The notes under the pieces: generated by a model
The model's input: only the letters and a program-made list of their open reading frames with translations
Told to the model about the DNA's origin: nothing
Databases searched by the model: none
Position numbers and translations under genes: made by a program
Shown: positions 34,811-44,243 of the stretch, piece by piece
Layout of the letters: each line of letters begins with the position of its first letter
Position numbering within the stretch: position 1 is the first letter of the stretch
DNA from: Streptomyces sp. VRA16 Mangrove soil
Lineage (GTDB): Bacteria > Actinomycetota > Actinomycetes > Streptomycetales > Streptomycetaceae
NCBI RefSeq assembly: GCF_017377775.1
Contig: NZ_JAFVLN010000016.1
Coordinates: 1 to 64,000 of the forward strand
DNA length: 64,000 nucleotides
Direction of reading: 5' to 3'

Positions 34811-35617
34811 GTGCGGATGAGACGAACGGCGGCGTGCGTGGCGCTGGGGCTGCTGGCGGGTCTTGCGGCCGGGTGCGGCGGGCGGGACGGGGAGGCGGCG
34901 GCGCCGGTGTCCCCGTCGGCGTCGAGGAGCACGGCCGCGGCGTCGCCGAGTCCGACCGAGGTGCCGCCCGTGGTGAAGGTTCCGGGGCGCGACGGTCAGG
35001 CGCCGCCGCAACAGGTCTTCACCGAACGCCAGTTGAAGCGGGCCCTGCTGTCCCCCGCGGCGTTCGGCAAGGGCACGGAGCGCATCGAGGCGCACGAGGG
35101 GCCGTTCGAGGACACTCCGGCCCAGCGCGACGGCACCTGGACGGACTGCCGGTCCGCCGACAAGGACGCCTCCTGGCTGGGGACGGCGACCTACCGGGGG
35201 ACCGCCGTGTCAGGGGTGATGATGCGGGTCGACCGCACGAAGCGCCCGCCGCGGGGGCACCGGGTGGCGGGCCAGATGCTGAAGTCCCTGACCGTCGCCG
35301 CGGCCCGCGACTCCCACCGCCTCGACCTGGCCATCCTCGGGCACTGTCGGTCGTACGCGGGGGACGCGGACGCCGGCACGGCGCACTGGACGCGCCGGAC
35401 GCGGCCGCTGGCGGACCTCGGCGACGAGGCGTACCTGGAGACGTCCCGGCTGCGCAATGGCAACGAGGAGTTCACCACCTTCATCGTGCACGCCCGGGTC
35501 GGCGGCGTCCTCATCACGTTCACCGGCGGCGAGGACGCCACCGAGGAGCAGACGGTGAGCGCTGCGTCCCGGCTCGCCGAACACGCGGGCCGCACGCTCT
35601 ACGACGTCAGTCCGTGA
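34811..35617 (+). CDS. Putative lipoprotein of unknown function
   Basis: The 268-residue protein has a lipoprotein signal peptide (RRTAACVALGLLAGLAAGC, lipobox LAAGC at about Cys22). A Ser/Pro/Ala-rich linker to about residue 55 leads to a soluble domain with two Cys (TDCRSAD and GHCRSYAG) that could form a disulfide. I recognise no family function. GTG 34811 follows GGGAGGG at 8 nt. The 3' end overlaps the convergent acetyltransferase by 11 bp. Confidence 0.75.
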   Translation: MRMRRTAACVALGLLAGLAAGCGGRDGEAAAPVSPSASRSTAAASPSPTEVPPVVKVPGRDGQAPPQQVFTERQLKRALLSPAAFGKGTERIEAHEGPFEDTPAQRDGTWTDCRSADKDASWLGTATYRGTAVSGVMMRVDRTKRPPRGHRVAGQMLKSLTVAAARDSHRLDLAILGHCRSYAGDADAGTAHWTRRTRPLADLGDEAYLETSRLRNGNEEFTTFIVHARVGGVLITFTGGEDATEEQTVSAASRLAEHAGRTLYDVSP

Positions 35618-36140
35618 GCCCTGTGGCGTCCGCGGCCTCCGTGAGCCTCAACTCGTAGCCGATGAGCGTCACTTCGGGCACCGGCGCCCAGTCCCGCTCC
35701 GGTGCCCTGCGGAACCCCACACGCTCGTACAGCCGGTGCGAGGCGGTCGCGACGGGCTGGGTGGACAGCACGACGGCGGTACGGGCGGCGGCCCGCGCCC
35801 GCTCGATCACCGCCCGCACCAGCGCCTCGCCCGCGCCCTTCCCGCGCGCCTCGGCGGCCACCGCGAGCATCCGGAACTCGGCCTCGCCCGCCCGCGCCAC
35901 CTCGGCGTACGGGTGGTCGTGCGAGGGGACGTACGTGACGCCGCCGAGGATCTCTCCGCCCGGTCCGACCGCGACGAGCACCTCGGCCTCGCGGGCCCGC
36001 CGGGCGACGTCGCGCAGTTCGCCCGCGTACCAGTCGCTCTCGCCGAACGCGAGCAGCCCGCTGTCCAGGTAGGCGGCGGCGCTGAGTTCGCCGAGACGGC
36101 CGAAGTCGGCGGGGCGCGCGACGCGCACGGTGACCGTCAT
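35607..36140 (-). CDS. GNAT-family N-acetyltransferase
   Basis: The 177-residue protein has the acetyl-CoA-binding motif A as FRMLAVAAEARGKGAGEALVR with the Q/R-x-x-G-x-G/A pattern (RGKGAG), and the C-terminal motif B as ASHRLYERVGFRR. The acceptor substrate is unknown. Its ATG overlaps the stop of the upstream nucleoside hydrolase as ATGA, so the two are co-translated. Confidence 0.88.
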   Translation of the reverse strand: MTVTVRVARPADFGRLGELSAAAYLDSGLLAFGESDWYAGELRDVARRAREAEVLVAVGPGGEILGGVTYVPSHDHPYAEVARAGEAEFRMLAVAAEARGKGAGEALVRAVIERARAAARTAVVLSTQPVATASHRLYERVGFRRAPERDWAPVPEVTLIGYELRLTEAADATGLTD

Positions 36141-37117
36141 GCGACCGTCGGCTGCTTGAGCAGGGTGTTCACGAAGTCCTCCGTGAAGTTGCGCGGACCC
36201 GTGCCGAGGGCGACCCGGCCGCGGCGCGCGGTGCGGGCGTTCACCAGCGGCGACTCGACGTAGTACTCGCGCGGGTAGTCGGCGTCGTAGGGGATGAACA
36301 CGGTCTTGCCGCGGGTGAGTTCGCTGGCGCACTCCACGACGACGGTGCCCTCGGCGGCGGTCACGAACGACTCGTCGGCGCAGACGCCCACGGCGAGCGG
36401 GTCGTGCAGCGGGGAGCCGCCGGCCTCGCGGTACGCGCCGAGGTAGAAGTCCATGAGCCGGGCGCTCAGGGCCTGACCCTCGCCGGCCGCCTGCAGCGTG
36501 GCCAGGTCGTCGGTGGTGAACCGCCAGCCGTGCGTCGCGTCGAGGCCGACCATCGTGTACGCGATGCCGGACGAGACCACGAGGTCGACGGCGTCGGGGT
36601 CGGCCCACGCGTTGAACTCGGCGACGGGGGTGATGTTGCCGGGCACGTCGGCGGCGCCGCCCATGAAGACCAGCTTCCTCACGCGGCGCGCGAAGCCCGG
36701 GTCCTCGGCGATCGCGAGCGCCACGTTGGTGAGCGGCCCCGTCGCGCAGACGGTGAGCTCGCCCTCGTACGCGCGCGAGAGCCGCAGCAGGGCCTGCGCG
36801 GACGACTCGGTCTGCTCGGGCGCGGCCGAGTCGGGCAGTGTCTCGGCGCCGAGCCCGCAGGCGCCGTGGAACTCGCCCGCCGCCGAGTACGGCAGCCGGG
36901 TGAGCGGGCGGCCCGCGCCCCGGTGCACGGACACGTCCCCGTCGATGCCGAAGACCCGGGCGAGCGCCCGGCCGTTGCGGAAGGTCTGCTCGGCCGGCAC
37001 GTTGCCGCCGACCGTCGTGTACGCCTTCAGGTCCCACAGCCCGGTGCCGAGCAGGTACTGGAGCGCGACGGCATCGTCGATACCGGGGTCGCTGTCGAGA
37101 ACGATCGGGGCGGGCAT
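36137..37117 (-). CDS. Inosine-uridine preferring nucleoside hydrolase
   Basis: The 326-residue calcium-dependent hydrolase cleaves the N-glycosidic bond of ribonucleosides for salvage. The calcium-binding signature DSDPGIDDA is at residues 8-16, the middle Asn motif is VFMGGAADVPGN, and the late HDPLAV supplies the catalytic His and a calcium-binding Asp. The length is normal. ATG 37117 follows GGAGGAAG. It is the first gene of a two-gene unit with the acetyltransferase; base specificity cannot be read. Confidence 0.92.
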   Translation of the reverse strand: MPAPIVLDSDPGIDDAVALQYLLGTGLWDLKAYTTVGGNVPAEQTFRNGRALARVFGIDGDVSVHRGAGRPLTRLPYSAAGEFHGACGLGAETLPDSAAPEQTESSAQALLRLSRAYEGELTVCATGPLTNVALAIAEDPGFARRVRKLVFMGGAADVPGNITPVAEFNAWADPDAVDLVVSSGIAYTMVGLDATHGWRFTTDDLATLQAAGEGQALSARLMDFYLGAYREAGGSPLHDPLAVGVCADESFVTAAEGTVVVECASELTRGKTVFIPYDADYPREYYVESPLVNARTARRGRVALGTGPRNFTEDFVNTLLKQPTVA

Positions 37118-37182
37118 GGGGCTTCCTCCAAGGCGGGCGGTGCGGGTGGTACCGGGGCAGAGCCTGGGTCTCACCGTAACGG

Positions 37183-37213
37183 GACGAGCCCCTCCGGACC
37201 GGAGGGGCTCGTC
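37183..37213. terminator. Perfect 15-bp hairpin, terminator of the symporter operon
   Basis: GACGAGCCCCTCCGG (37183-37197) is fully complementary to 37199-37213, leaving a one-base centre, so the top pairs must open as the loop. It lies right after the symporter stop on the minus strand. Confidence 0.8.
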
Positions 37214-37236
37214 AGACGGACACATCGCGGGCGGTC

Positions 37237-38859
37237 CTAGTGACCGGCCCCCACGGTGGGCAGCTCCACCTGGACGCCCTTGTCGCCCGCGTCGGCCGTG
37301 TAGTCCTGCGGCGAGGTCTCGTCGACGCCCTCCGGGGCCTTCATGGCCTTCAGGACGAAGGTGAGGACGACCGTCACGATGACGTTCAGGACGAACGCCG
37401 TCATGCCGATGTAGCCGATCTGGCCGATGCCCGGGATCTCCGCCGCCGAGCCGCCGAAGTGCTTCTGCGTCGGCGACTCCACGCCGAACGCGGCGAGCGT
37501 GCCGTACACCATGCCGACCGCCCAGCCGGCGAGCAGCGCCCAGCGGTGGAACCAGCGGGTGAACAGGCCGCCGACCAGCGCCGGGAAGGTCTGCAGGATC
37601 CAGATGCCGCCGAGCAGCTGGAAGTTGATCGCGACCGTCTTGTCCATGGTGAGGACGAAGGCGAGCGCGCCGACCTTCACGAGCAGCGACACCAGCTTGG
37701 AGACCTTGGTCTCCTGCTCGGCCGTCGCGTCGGGCTTGATGAAGTCCTTGTAGATGTTGCGCGTGAAGAGGTTCGCCGCGGCGATGGACATGATCGCGGC
37801 GGGCACCAGCGCGCCGATGCCGATCGCGGCGAACGCGATGCCGGTGAACCAGTCGGGGAACATGTCCTCGAACAGCTGCGGGATCGCCAGCTGCCCGTTC
37901 TGCACCTTGACCCCGGCCGCGATCGCCATGAATCCGAGCAGTGCGAGCAGGCCCAGCATCAGCGAGTACAGCGGCAGGATGGTGGTGTTGCGGCGGATCA
38001 CGTTGCGGCTCTTGGAGGAGAGGGTCGCGGTGATCGAGTGCGGGTACATGAACAGCGCGAGGGCCGAGCCGAGCGCGAGCGTCGCGTACGTCCAGGTCCC
38101 GGCGGAGCCGGGGGCGAGGGCGCCCACGGGTTTGCCGGTCGCCGGGTTGAGCTGCGAGAACTTCTTGCCGGCCGCGGCGAAGATGTCGTCGAAGCCGCCC
38201 AGCTTGATCGGGATGTAGATGATGGCCACCGCGATCACGATGTAGATCAGGGTGTCCTTCACGAAGGCGATCAGGGCCGGCGCCCGCAGACCGGACGAGT
38301 ACGTGTACGCGGCCAGCACGCCGAACGCGATCAGCAGCGGCAGGTCCTTGACGAACCAGTTGGTGTCCTCGCCGCCGCCGACGCCCATGACGTCGAGGAC
38401 GGCCTGGATGCCGACGAGCTGGAGCGCGATGTACGGCATCGTCGCGAGGATGCCGGTGATCGCGACCGCGAGCGACAGGCCCTTCGAGCCGAACCGGCCG
38501 CGCACGAAGTCGGACGTCGTCACGTACCCGTGCTTGTGCGAGACCGACCACAGCCGCGGCAGGAACGTGAAGATCAGCGGGTACACGAGGATGGTGTACG
38601 GCACCGCGAAGAAGCCGGAGGCGCCGGCCGCGTAGATGGCCGCGGGGACGGCCACGAAGGTGTACGCGGTGTAGAGGTCGCCGCCGAGCAGGAACCAGGT
38701 GATCCAGGTGCCGAACGAGCGGCCGCCCAGGCCCCATTCGTCCAGCGACGCCTCGTTCTCGGCCCGCCGCCAGCGCGAGGCGAGGAAGCCCATGACCGTG
38801 ACGGCCAGGAAGAAGATGATGAAGACGGTGAGCGCGACACCGTTGACGCCGCCGTTCAC
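37237..38859 (-). CDS. Sodium:solute symporter (SSS family, MctP-like)
   Basis: The 540-residue transporter has about thirteen membrane helices and the SSS signature region (GGRSFGTWITWFLLGGDLYTAY near the N-terminus, GIGALVPAAIMSIAAANLFTRN later). Together with a DUF3311 partner it resembles monocarboxylate uptake systems. GTG 38859 overlaps the DUF3311 stop as GTGA, so the pair is translated together. The substrate is inferred only from the family. Confidence 0.88.
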   Translation of the reverse strand: MNGGVNGVALTVFIIFFLAVTVMGFLASRWRRAENEASLDEWGLGGRSFGTWITWFLLGGDLYTAYTFVAVPAAIYAAGASGFFAVPYTILVYPLIFTFLPRLWSVSHKHGYVTTSDFVRGRFGSKGLSLAVAITGILATMPYIALQLVGIQAVLDVMGVGGGEDTNWFVKDLPLLIAFGVLAAYTYSSGLRAPALIAFVKDTLIYIVIAVAIIYIPIKLGGFDDIFAAAGKKFSQLNPATGKPVGALAPGSAGTWTYATLALGSALALFMYPHSITATLSSKSRNVIRRNTTILPLYSLMLGLLALLGFMAIAAGVKVQNGQLAIPQLFEDMFPDWFTGIAFAAIGIGALVPAAIMSIAAANLFTRNIYKDFIKPDATAEQETKVSKLVSLLVKVGALAFVLTMDKTVAINFQLLGGIWILQTFPALVGGLFTRWFHRWALLAGWAVGMVYGTLAAFGVESPTQKHFGGSAAEIPGIGQIGYIGMTAFVLNVIVTVVLTFVLKAMKAPEGVDETSPQDYTADAGDKGVQVELPTVGAGH

Positions 38860-39128
38860 GCGCCCGCCCCTTCCCGGGAGTTCTTGCGGCCGCGCTGGTC
38901 GCGCTGCCACAGTTTGTACGCGGTCATCGTGAGCGCGGTGGAGATCAGCACCCAGAGCATCTGGTACCAGTAGAAGAACGGGATCCCGATGAAGGTCGGG
39001 TCGATCTTCGCGTAGGAGCTGACCCAGAGCATCGCCACGAAGGGCGCGGCCAAACAGATGGCGATGATCACGCGCACCGGCGTGATCACCGGCTGTCTCA
39101 CTTCAGGCGCTTTCGGCGCATCGGACAT
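38856..39128 (-). CDS. DUF3311 small membrane protein, symporter partner
   Basis: The 90-residue protein has two membrane helices (VRVIIAICLAAPFVAMLWVS and YWYQMLWVLISTALTMTAY) and a basic tail. DUF3311 proteins typically precede SSS symporters in actinobacteria and are thought to be accessory subunits. It overlaps the symporter start by 4 nt. ATG 39128 begins MSDAPKAPEV. Confidence 0.85.
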   Translation of the reverse strand: MSDAPKAPEVRQPVITPVRVIIAICLAAPFVAMLWVSSYAKIDPTFIGIPFFYWYQMLWVLISTALTMTAYKLWQRDQRGRKNSREGAGA

Positions 39129-39247
39129 GACGCGGCTCCGTCCCCTCGCTGATCCCACTTATCTCATCTTTAACGTGCGGGAAATCTAAGCGAGAGTCTT
39201 GATCTATGGAACCCCCGTCCGCATAACGGACGCGCCCCGTAAGGGAG

Positions 39248-39454
39248 TCAGCAGCAGCGGAACCCCTGGCGCGGATCTGATTCCTGCCGGTCCGTCCGCA
39301 TCCGCTCGAACTCCCTGCGCGAGGGCACGCACGCCTCCGGATGCGCGGACCGCAGATGCGTCACGTACCGGTCGTACGCGGCCTCGTCCGTCAACTCCCG
39401 CACGTACCAGCGCACTTGTCTACCCACGCGCAGAACTGCCGACACCAGTGTCAC
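39248..39454 (-). CDS. YbdD/YjiX family small protein, CstA partner
   Basis: The 68-residue basic protein contains the family core YDRYVTHLRSAHPEACVPSRREFER. YbdD-type proteins are encoded next to CstA pyruvate/peptide transporters and are needed for their function. Its start overlaps the 3' end of cstA by 35 nt, which indicates coupling. It ends Arg-Cys-Cys. Confidence 0.85.
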   Translation of the reverse strand: MTLVSAVLRVGRQVRWYVRELTDEAAYDRYVTHLRSAHPEACVPSRREFERMRTDRQESDPRQGFRCC

Positions 39455-41573
39455 GGAGTTCCTCCTTCTCCTGCCGGCTGGGGAAGAGGCCGGCCGGTGC
39501 CACCAGAGTGGACTCCACGTACGGGGCCTCGCTGAGTTTCGACGACCGCGGATCGCGTACGTGCCGGACGCAGACCCGGGCCGCGTCCGCGATCACCACG
39601 ACGACGAGCACCGCGAGCACCGCCGAAAGCACCCCGTCCACCGTGGAGTTGGTGACGACGGTGTGCATGTCGTCCATGGACTTGGCGGGCGGCAGCACCT
39701 TGCCCGCGTCGATCGCGTCCTGGTAGTTCGCGCGCTGCTGGAAGAAGCCGACCTTCGGGTCCGAGGAGAACACCTTCTGCCAGCTCGCGGTGAGCGTCAC
39801 CGTGGCGTCCCAGGCGAGCGGGATCCCGGTGATCCAGGCCCACTTGAGCCGACCGGACTTCACGAGCAGCGTCGTGCAGACCGCGAGTGCGACGGCGGCG
39901 AGCAGCTGGTTGGAGATGCCGAAGATCGGGAAGAGCTGGTTGATCCCGCCGAGCGGCTCGTGCACGCCGACCCAGAGGAAGTAGCCCCACAGGCCCACGA
40001 CGACGGCGCTGGTGATCAGCAGCCCCGGCTTCCAGCTGACGTTCTTGAACGGCTTGATGACGTTGCCCAGCATGTCCTGGAGCATGAAGCGGCCCACGCG
40101 CGTCCCGGCGTCGAGCGCGGTCAGGATGAACAGCGCCTCGAACATGATCGCGAAGTGGTACCAGAAGGCCCGCATCCCGCCCCCGGTGACCTTCGAGAAG
40201 ATCTCCGAGACACCGACGGCGAGGGTGGGCGCACCGCCGGTGCGGGACAGCAGGGTCGACTCCTCGACGTTCTTCGCGGCCCGGGCGAGGTCGCCCGGCG
40301 AGATCGTGTACCCGAGGTGCGCGACGGCCTGCGACGCGGACTGGACGCTGTCGCCGATGACGCCCGCGGGCGCGTTCATCGCGAAGTAGAGCCCCGGATC
40401 GATGATCGAGGCGGCGACCAGGGCCATGATCGCGACCGACGACTCCATCAGCATGGAGCCGTAGCCGATCATCCGGACCTGCGTCTCCTTCTGGATCATC
40501 TTCGGCGTCGTACCGGACGAGATGAGCGCGTGGAACCCGGACAGGGCGCCGCACGCGATGGTGATGAAGACGAAGGGGAACAGGGACCCCGCGAACACCG
40601 GGCCGTCACCGCGCGAGGCGAAGGGGGTGACCGCGTCCATCTTCAGCGTGGGCAGCGCGACGACGACGCCGACGGCGAGCAGCGCGATGGTGCCCAGCTT
40701 CATGAATGTCGACAGATAGTCGCGCGGCGCGAGCAGCATCCACACCGGCAGCACGGACGCGACGAACCCGTACGCCACCATCCAGACGACCAGCGTGGAG
40801 GGCTTCAGGGTGAAGGTGTCGGCCCAGGACGACTCGGCGACCCAGCGCCCGGCGACGAGCGCGAGCAGCAGCAGCGCGACCCCGATGAGCGAGACCTCGG
40901 ACACCCGCCCCGGGCGCAGGACGCGCAGGTAGAAGCCCATGAACAGGGCGATCGGGATGGTCATCGCGATGGAGAAGGTGCCCCACGGGGAGGCGGCGAG
41001 CGCGTTCACGATGACGAGCGCGAGCACCCCGAGCAGGATGATCATGATGGCGAAGGCGGCGAGCAGGGCCGCGGCCCCGCCGAACGGGCCGATCTCCTCG
41101 CGTGCCATCTGGCCGAGCGACCTGCCGTCGCGCCGGGTCGAGAAGAACAGCACCACCATGTCCTGCACGGCGCCCGCGAAGACGACGCCCGCGATGATCC
41201 AGATGGTGCCCGGCAGATACCCCATCTGTGCGGCGAGCACCGGACCGACCAGCGGCCCGGCCCCGGCGATCGCCGCGAAGTGGTGCCCGAGCAGCACGCG
41301 CCGGTCGGTCGGATGGAAGTCCATGCCGTTGTTGAGGCGCTCGGCGGGGGTGGCCCGCCCGGCGTCGACCTTGAGCACCCGGTACGCGATGAACTTCGCG
41401 TAGAAGCGGTAGGCGATGGCGTACGTGCCCAGGGCGGCGGCCACCATCCACGCGGCGGAGACGTCCTCCCCGCGCGCGAGGGCGAGCACGGTCCAGCCGG
41501 CGGCTCCGACCAGGGCGACGAGCGTCCAGGTGGCCCAGCGGGCGACAGGGGTTCGAGGAGATGCGGTACGCAC
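39420..41573 (-). CDS. cstA: Carbon starvation transporter CstA
   Basis: The roughly 717-residue protein has at least sixteen membrane helices. The CstA core is visible: NNGMDFHPTDRRVLLGHHFAAIAGAGPLVGP (read in two parts) and a later GTTPKMIQKETQVRMIGYG. CstA family members take up pyruvate or peptides under carbon limitation. GTG 41573 is preferred because GGGAGGG lies 8 nt upstream; the in-frame ATG 41594 has no ribosome binding site and sits over that purine tract. It is followed by overlapping ybdD. Confidence 0.92.
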   Translation of the reverse strand: MRTASPRTPVARWATWTLVALVGAAGWTVLALARGEDVSAAWMVAAALGTYAIAYRFYAKFIAYRVLKVDAGRATPAERLNNGMDFHPTDRRVLLGHHFAAIAGAGPLVGPVLAAQMGYLPGTIWIIAGVVFAGAVQDMVVLFFSTRRDGRSLGQMAREEIGPFGGAAALLAAFAIMIILLGVLALVIVNALAASPWGTFSIAMTIPIALFMGFYLRVLRPGRVSEVSLIGVALLLLALVAGRWVAESSWADTFTLKPSTLVVWMVAYGFVASVLPVWMLLAPRDYLSTFMKLGTIALLAVGVVVALPTLKMDAVTPFASRGDGPVFAGSLFPFVFITIACGALSGFHALISSGTTPKMIQKETQVRMIGYGSMLMESSVAIMALVAASIIDPGLYFAMNAPAGVIGDSVQSASQAVAHLGYTISPGDLARAAKNVEESTLLSRTGGAPTLAVGVSEIFSKVTGGGMRAFWYHFAIMFEALFILTALDAGTRVGRFMLQDMLGNVIKPFKNVSWKPGLLITSAVVVGLWGYFLWVGVHEPLGGINQLFPIFGISNQLLAAVALAVCTTLLVKSGRLKWAWITGIPLAWDATVTLTASWQKVFSSDPKVGFFQQRANYQDAIDAGKVLPPAKSMDDMHTVVTNSTVDGVLSAVLAVLVVVVIADAARVCVRHVRDPRSSKLSEAPYVESTLVAPAGLFPSRQEKEELRDTGVGSSARG

Positions 41574-41678
41574 GGGGTGGTCCCTCCCGTCCATGCGGCG
41601 ACGGGAGGACCGTAGGGCAGAAATGTGATGCGCGCTACAGGGCGAACACGGCTCGCTGCAGGGCGAGTTGGGCCGGTG

Positions 41679-42443
41679 TCAGTCCGTGGGGCGCTTGAGT
41701 CGCGCCACGAACTTGTACCGGTCGCCGCGGTAGACGGAGCGCACCCACTCCACCGGCTGCCCCGAGCCGTCGATCGAGTGCCGCGACAGCATCAGCATCG
41801 GCAGACCTACGTCCGTGCCGAGCAGGCCCGCCTCGCGCGGCGTGGCCAGGGACGTCTCGATGGTCTCCTCGGCCTCGGCGAGATGAACGTCGTAGACCTC
41901 GGCCAACGCCGTGTACAGGGACGTGTACTTGACCAGGCTCCTCCTGAGGGCCGGGAAGCGCTTGGCCGACAGGTGCGTGGTCTCGATGGCCATCGGCTCG
42001 CCGCTCGCCAGGCGCAGCCGCTCGATGCGCAGCACGCGGCCGCCGGCCGTGATGTCGAGGAGCCCGGCGAGGGTGTCGTCGGCGGTGACGTAGCCGATGT
42101 CGAGCAGCTGCGACGTCGGTTCGAGCCCCTGGGCCCGCATGTCCTCGGTGTACGAGGTGAGTTGGAGGGCCTGCGAGACCTTCGGCTTGGCGACGAAGGT
42201 GCCCTTGCCCTGGATCCGCTCCAGGCGGCCCTCGACGACCAGCTCCTGGAGGGCCTGGCGGACCGTGGTGCGGGAGGTGTCGAACTCCGCGGCGAGCGTG
42301 CGCTCCGGCGGGACCGGGGTGCCGGGCGGGAGCGTCTCCGTCATGTCGAGCAGGTGCTTCTTCAGGCGGTAGTACTTGGGCACGCGCGCGGTACGGACAG
42401 GCGCCCCGCTCTCGTTCTCCGCACTGCTGACGTCGGTGCTCAT
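41679..42443 (-). CDS. dasR: GntR/HutC-family global regulator DasR
   Basis: The 254-residue repressor senses glucosamine-6-phosphate and controls chitin and N-acetylglucosamine use, development and antibiotics in Streptomyces. The winged helix-turn-helix is residues about 25-90 (LAAEFDTSRTTVRQALQELV), followed by a UTRA ligand domain (LRIERLRLASGEPMAIETTHL). It is divergent from dasA, with three dre-like operators in the gap. ATG 42443 has AAGG 6 nt upstream. Identity rests on sequence resemblance and the complete das locus. Confidence 0.95.
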   Translation of the reverse strand: MSTDVSSAENESGAPVRTARVPKYYRLKKHLLDMTETLPPGTPVPPERTLAAEFDTSRTTVRQALQELVVEGRLERIQGKGTFVAKPKVSQALQLTSYTEDMRAQGLEPTSQLLDIGYVTADDTLAGLLDITAGGRVLRIERLRLASGEPMAIETTHLSAKRFPALRRSLVKYTSLYTALAEVYDVHLAEAEETIETSLATPREAGLLGTDVGLPMLMLSRHSIDGSGQPVEWVRSVYRGDRYKFVARLKRPTD

Positions 42444-42593
42444 GCTCCGCCTTCCCGGCTCCTGTGCCGATGCGACCGACGCCCAGGCCGGCGGTCACGG
42501 CTCCACGGTTCACATCGTGGCACGGCTCGCTCCACCGGACCCCTCTTCAGGCCCGCACGCTCCGTGATCCCTCCTTATACCGCCCGCTGACCG

Positions 42594-42609
42594 TCTGGTC
42601 TAGTCCACA
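42594..42609. promoter_or_regulatory. dre-like DasR site near dasR
   Basis: TCTGGTCTAGTCCACA matches the dre consensus ACTGGTCTAGACCAGT at 12 of 16 positions. It is 151 bp before the dasR start, suitable for autoregulation. Confidence 0.7.
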
Positions 42610-42734
42610 TCACCGAATGGTGGGAGCGTTCCCGGGCAAGTGGTGCGCCGCGGGTCCAACCCCCTTGCCCCGCCGGGCGGGTGTCGTTCCGGTAACGGAC
42701 GCACAGACCTTTCTCGGCCACCCTTGACACGCCT

Positions 42735-42774
42735 ATTGGTCTGGGCCAAGCTCCCCGTACTGGTCTACACCATT
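42735..42774. promoter_or_regulatory. Pair of dre sites upstream of dasA
   Basis: ATTGGTCTGGGCCAAG (42735-42750, 11/16) and ACTGGTCTACACCATT (42759-42774, 14/16) match the dre consensus. They are 24 bp apart and lie just downstream of a TTGACA (42724-42729) that may be the dasA -35. The rest of the 420-bp dasR-dasA gap shows no gene. Confidence 0.85.
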
Positions 42775-42863
42775 AACGAAGACCGGGTCCCAGTCCCACG
42801 TGCACTACTCGTCTGATGCGTCGCTGTGGGTGGGGGGTTGCTGGCATCCCTGAGGAGGGTGAC

Positions 42864-44141
42864 GTGAAGCGCAAGCTCATTGCGGCCATCGGCGTCGCGG
42901 GCATGTTGGTCTCGATCGCGGCCTGTGGCAGCGACGACGACAACAACGGCAAGAAGGCGGGACCCGAGAGCTTCAAGGGGGAGACCCTGACGGTCTGGGC
43001 GATGGACGGCTCCACGCCGCCGAACTGGACCAAGGACCTGCAGGCCGCCTTCAAGAAGAAGACCGGCGCCACGCTGAAGTTCGAGACCCAGAAGTGGGAC
43101 GGCATTCAGCAGAAGATCACCACCGCGCTCTCCGAGTCCACCCCGCCGGACGTCATCGAGGTCGGCAACACCCAGACCCCGGCGTACGCGGCCACCGGCG
43201 GCCTCGCCGACCTGAGCGACCTCAAGAAGGAGATAGGCGCCGACTGGACGCCGTCCGTCTCCAAGTCCTCCGTCTACGAGGGCAAGCAGTACGCGGCGCC
43301 GTGGTACTTCGCCAACCGCGTCGTCATCTACAACAAGAAGGTCTGGGCCGACGCGGGCATCAAGGACACCCCGAAGACCCGCGACGAGTTCTACAAGGAC
43401 CTGGAGACCATCGGCAAGAAGACCAAGGCCGAGCCGCTCTACCTGCCCGGCCAGAACTGGTACTTCTTCGACGGCCTGACCATCGGGCAGGGCGCCGACC
43501 TGGTGAAGAAGGAAGGCGGCAAGTACGTCTCCAACCTCGATGACCCGAAGGTCACCGCGGCCATGGAGATCTACAAGAAGTACGCCTCCTACTCCAAGGC
43601 CCCCAAGGACAAGGACGAGGCCACCCCGCAGCAGGCCGAGGTCTTCGCCAAGGGCGACGTCGGCGCCTTCATCGGCATGGGCTGGGAGGCCGGCACGGCC
43701 ATCGCCGCCAACAAGAAGATCGAGAAGGACATCGGCTACTTCACCATCCCGGGTGAGACGGCCGACAAGCCCGAGGGCGTCTTCCTCGGTGGCTCGAACT
43801 TCGCCGTCGCCGCGGGCAGCAAGAAGCAGGAGCTCGCCAAGGAGTTCCTGAAGATGGCCCTGTCCGACAAGTTCGAGGGCGCCCTCGCCAAGGAGAACGG
43901 CGTCATCCCGAACAAGACGTCGCTGGAGACCAACCTCAAGGGCAACGCCGTCGCCGAGGCCGCCGCGCCGGGCGCCGCCGTGGGTGGCACCACCCCGCTG
44001 ATCCCCGAGTGGGCCGCGGTGGAGAACACCCCGAACCCGATCAAGAACTACATGACCTCCGTGCTCAACGGTAAGTCGCCGGAGGCCGCCGCCAAGGCGG
44101 TCGAGGGCGAGATCAACAAGCGCCTCGCGCAGAAGAACTGA
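42864..44141 (+). CDS. dasA: Chitobiose-binding lipoprotein DasA
   Basis: The 425-residue lipoprotein binds N,N'-diacetylchitobiose for the DasABC importer. The signal peptide ends SIAAC (Cys about 21), followed by the Asp/Asn-rich tether GSDDDNNGKK and the family 1 sugar-binding fold (TLTVWAMDGSTPPNWTKDL; APWYFANRVVIYNKKVW). GTG 42864 follows GAGGAGGG. It is under two dre sites and separated from dasB by a strong stem-loop, which probably gives more binding protein than channel. Lys-rich and highly GC-optimised codons suggest high expression. Confidence 0.95.
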   Translation: MKRKLIAAIGVAGMLVSIAACGSDDDNNGKKAGPESFKGETLTVWAMDGSTPPNWTKDLQAAFKKKTGATLKFETQKWDGIQQKITTALSESTPPDVIEVGNTQTPAYAATGGLADLSDLKKEIGADWTPSVSKSSVYEGKQYAAPWYFANRVVIYNKKVWADAGIKDTPKTRDEFYKDLETIGKKTKAEPLYLPGQNWYFFDGLTIGQGADLVKKEGGKYVSNLDDPKVTAAMEIYKKYASYSKAPKDKDEATPQQAEVFAKGDVGAFIGMGWEAGTAIAANKKIEKDIGYFTIPGETADKPEGVFLGGSNFAVAAGSKKQELAKEFLKMALSDKFEGALAKENGVIPNKTSLETNLKGNAVAEAAAPGAAVGGTTPLIPEWAAVENTPNPIKNYMTSVLNGKSPEAAAKAVEGEINKRLAQKN

Positions 44142-44150
44142 TCACCCTCG

Positions 44151-44183
44151 GCCGGGGGCGCCCCCTGAGGGGGTGCCCCCGGC
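44151..44183 (+). terminator. Intra-operon stem-loop between dasA and dasB
   Basis: GCCGGGGGC pairs with GCCCCCGGC outside an inner CCCCC/GGGGG (one G-T pair between), with a TGA loop. It may be a partial terminator or 3' stabiliser for dasA mRNA. Confidence 0.7.
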
Positions 44184-44243
44184 ACAGGCGTGTCGACCGT
44201 ACGCGTCGACTGTTCGGTACGGCCACGGAAGAGATGGCGAGTC

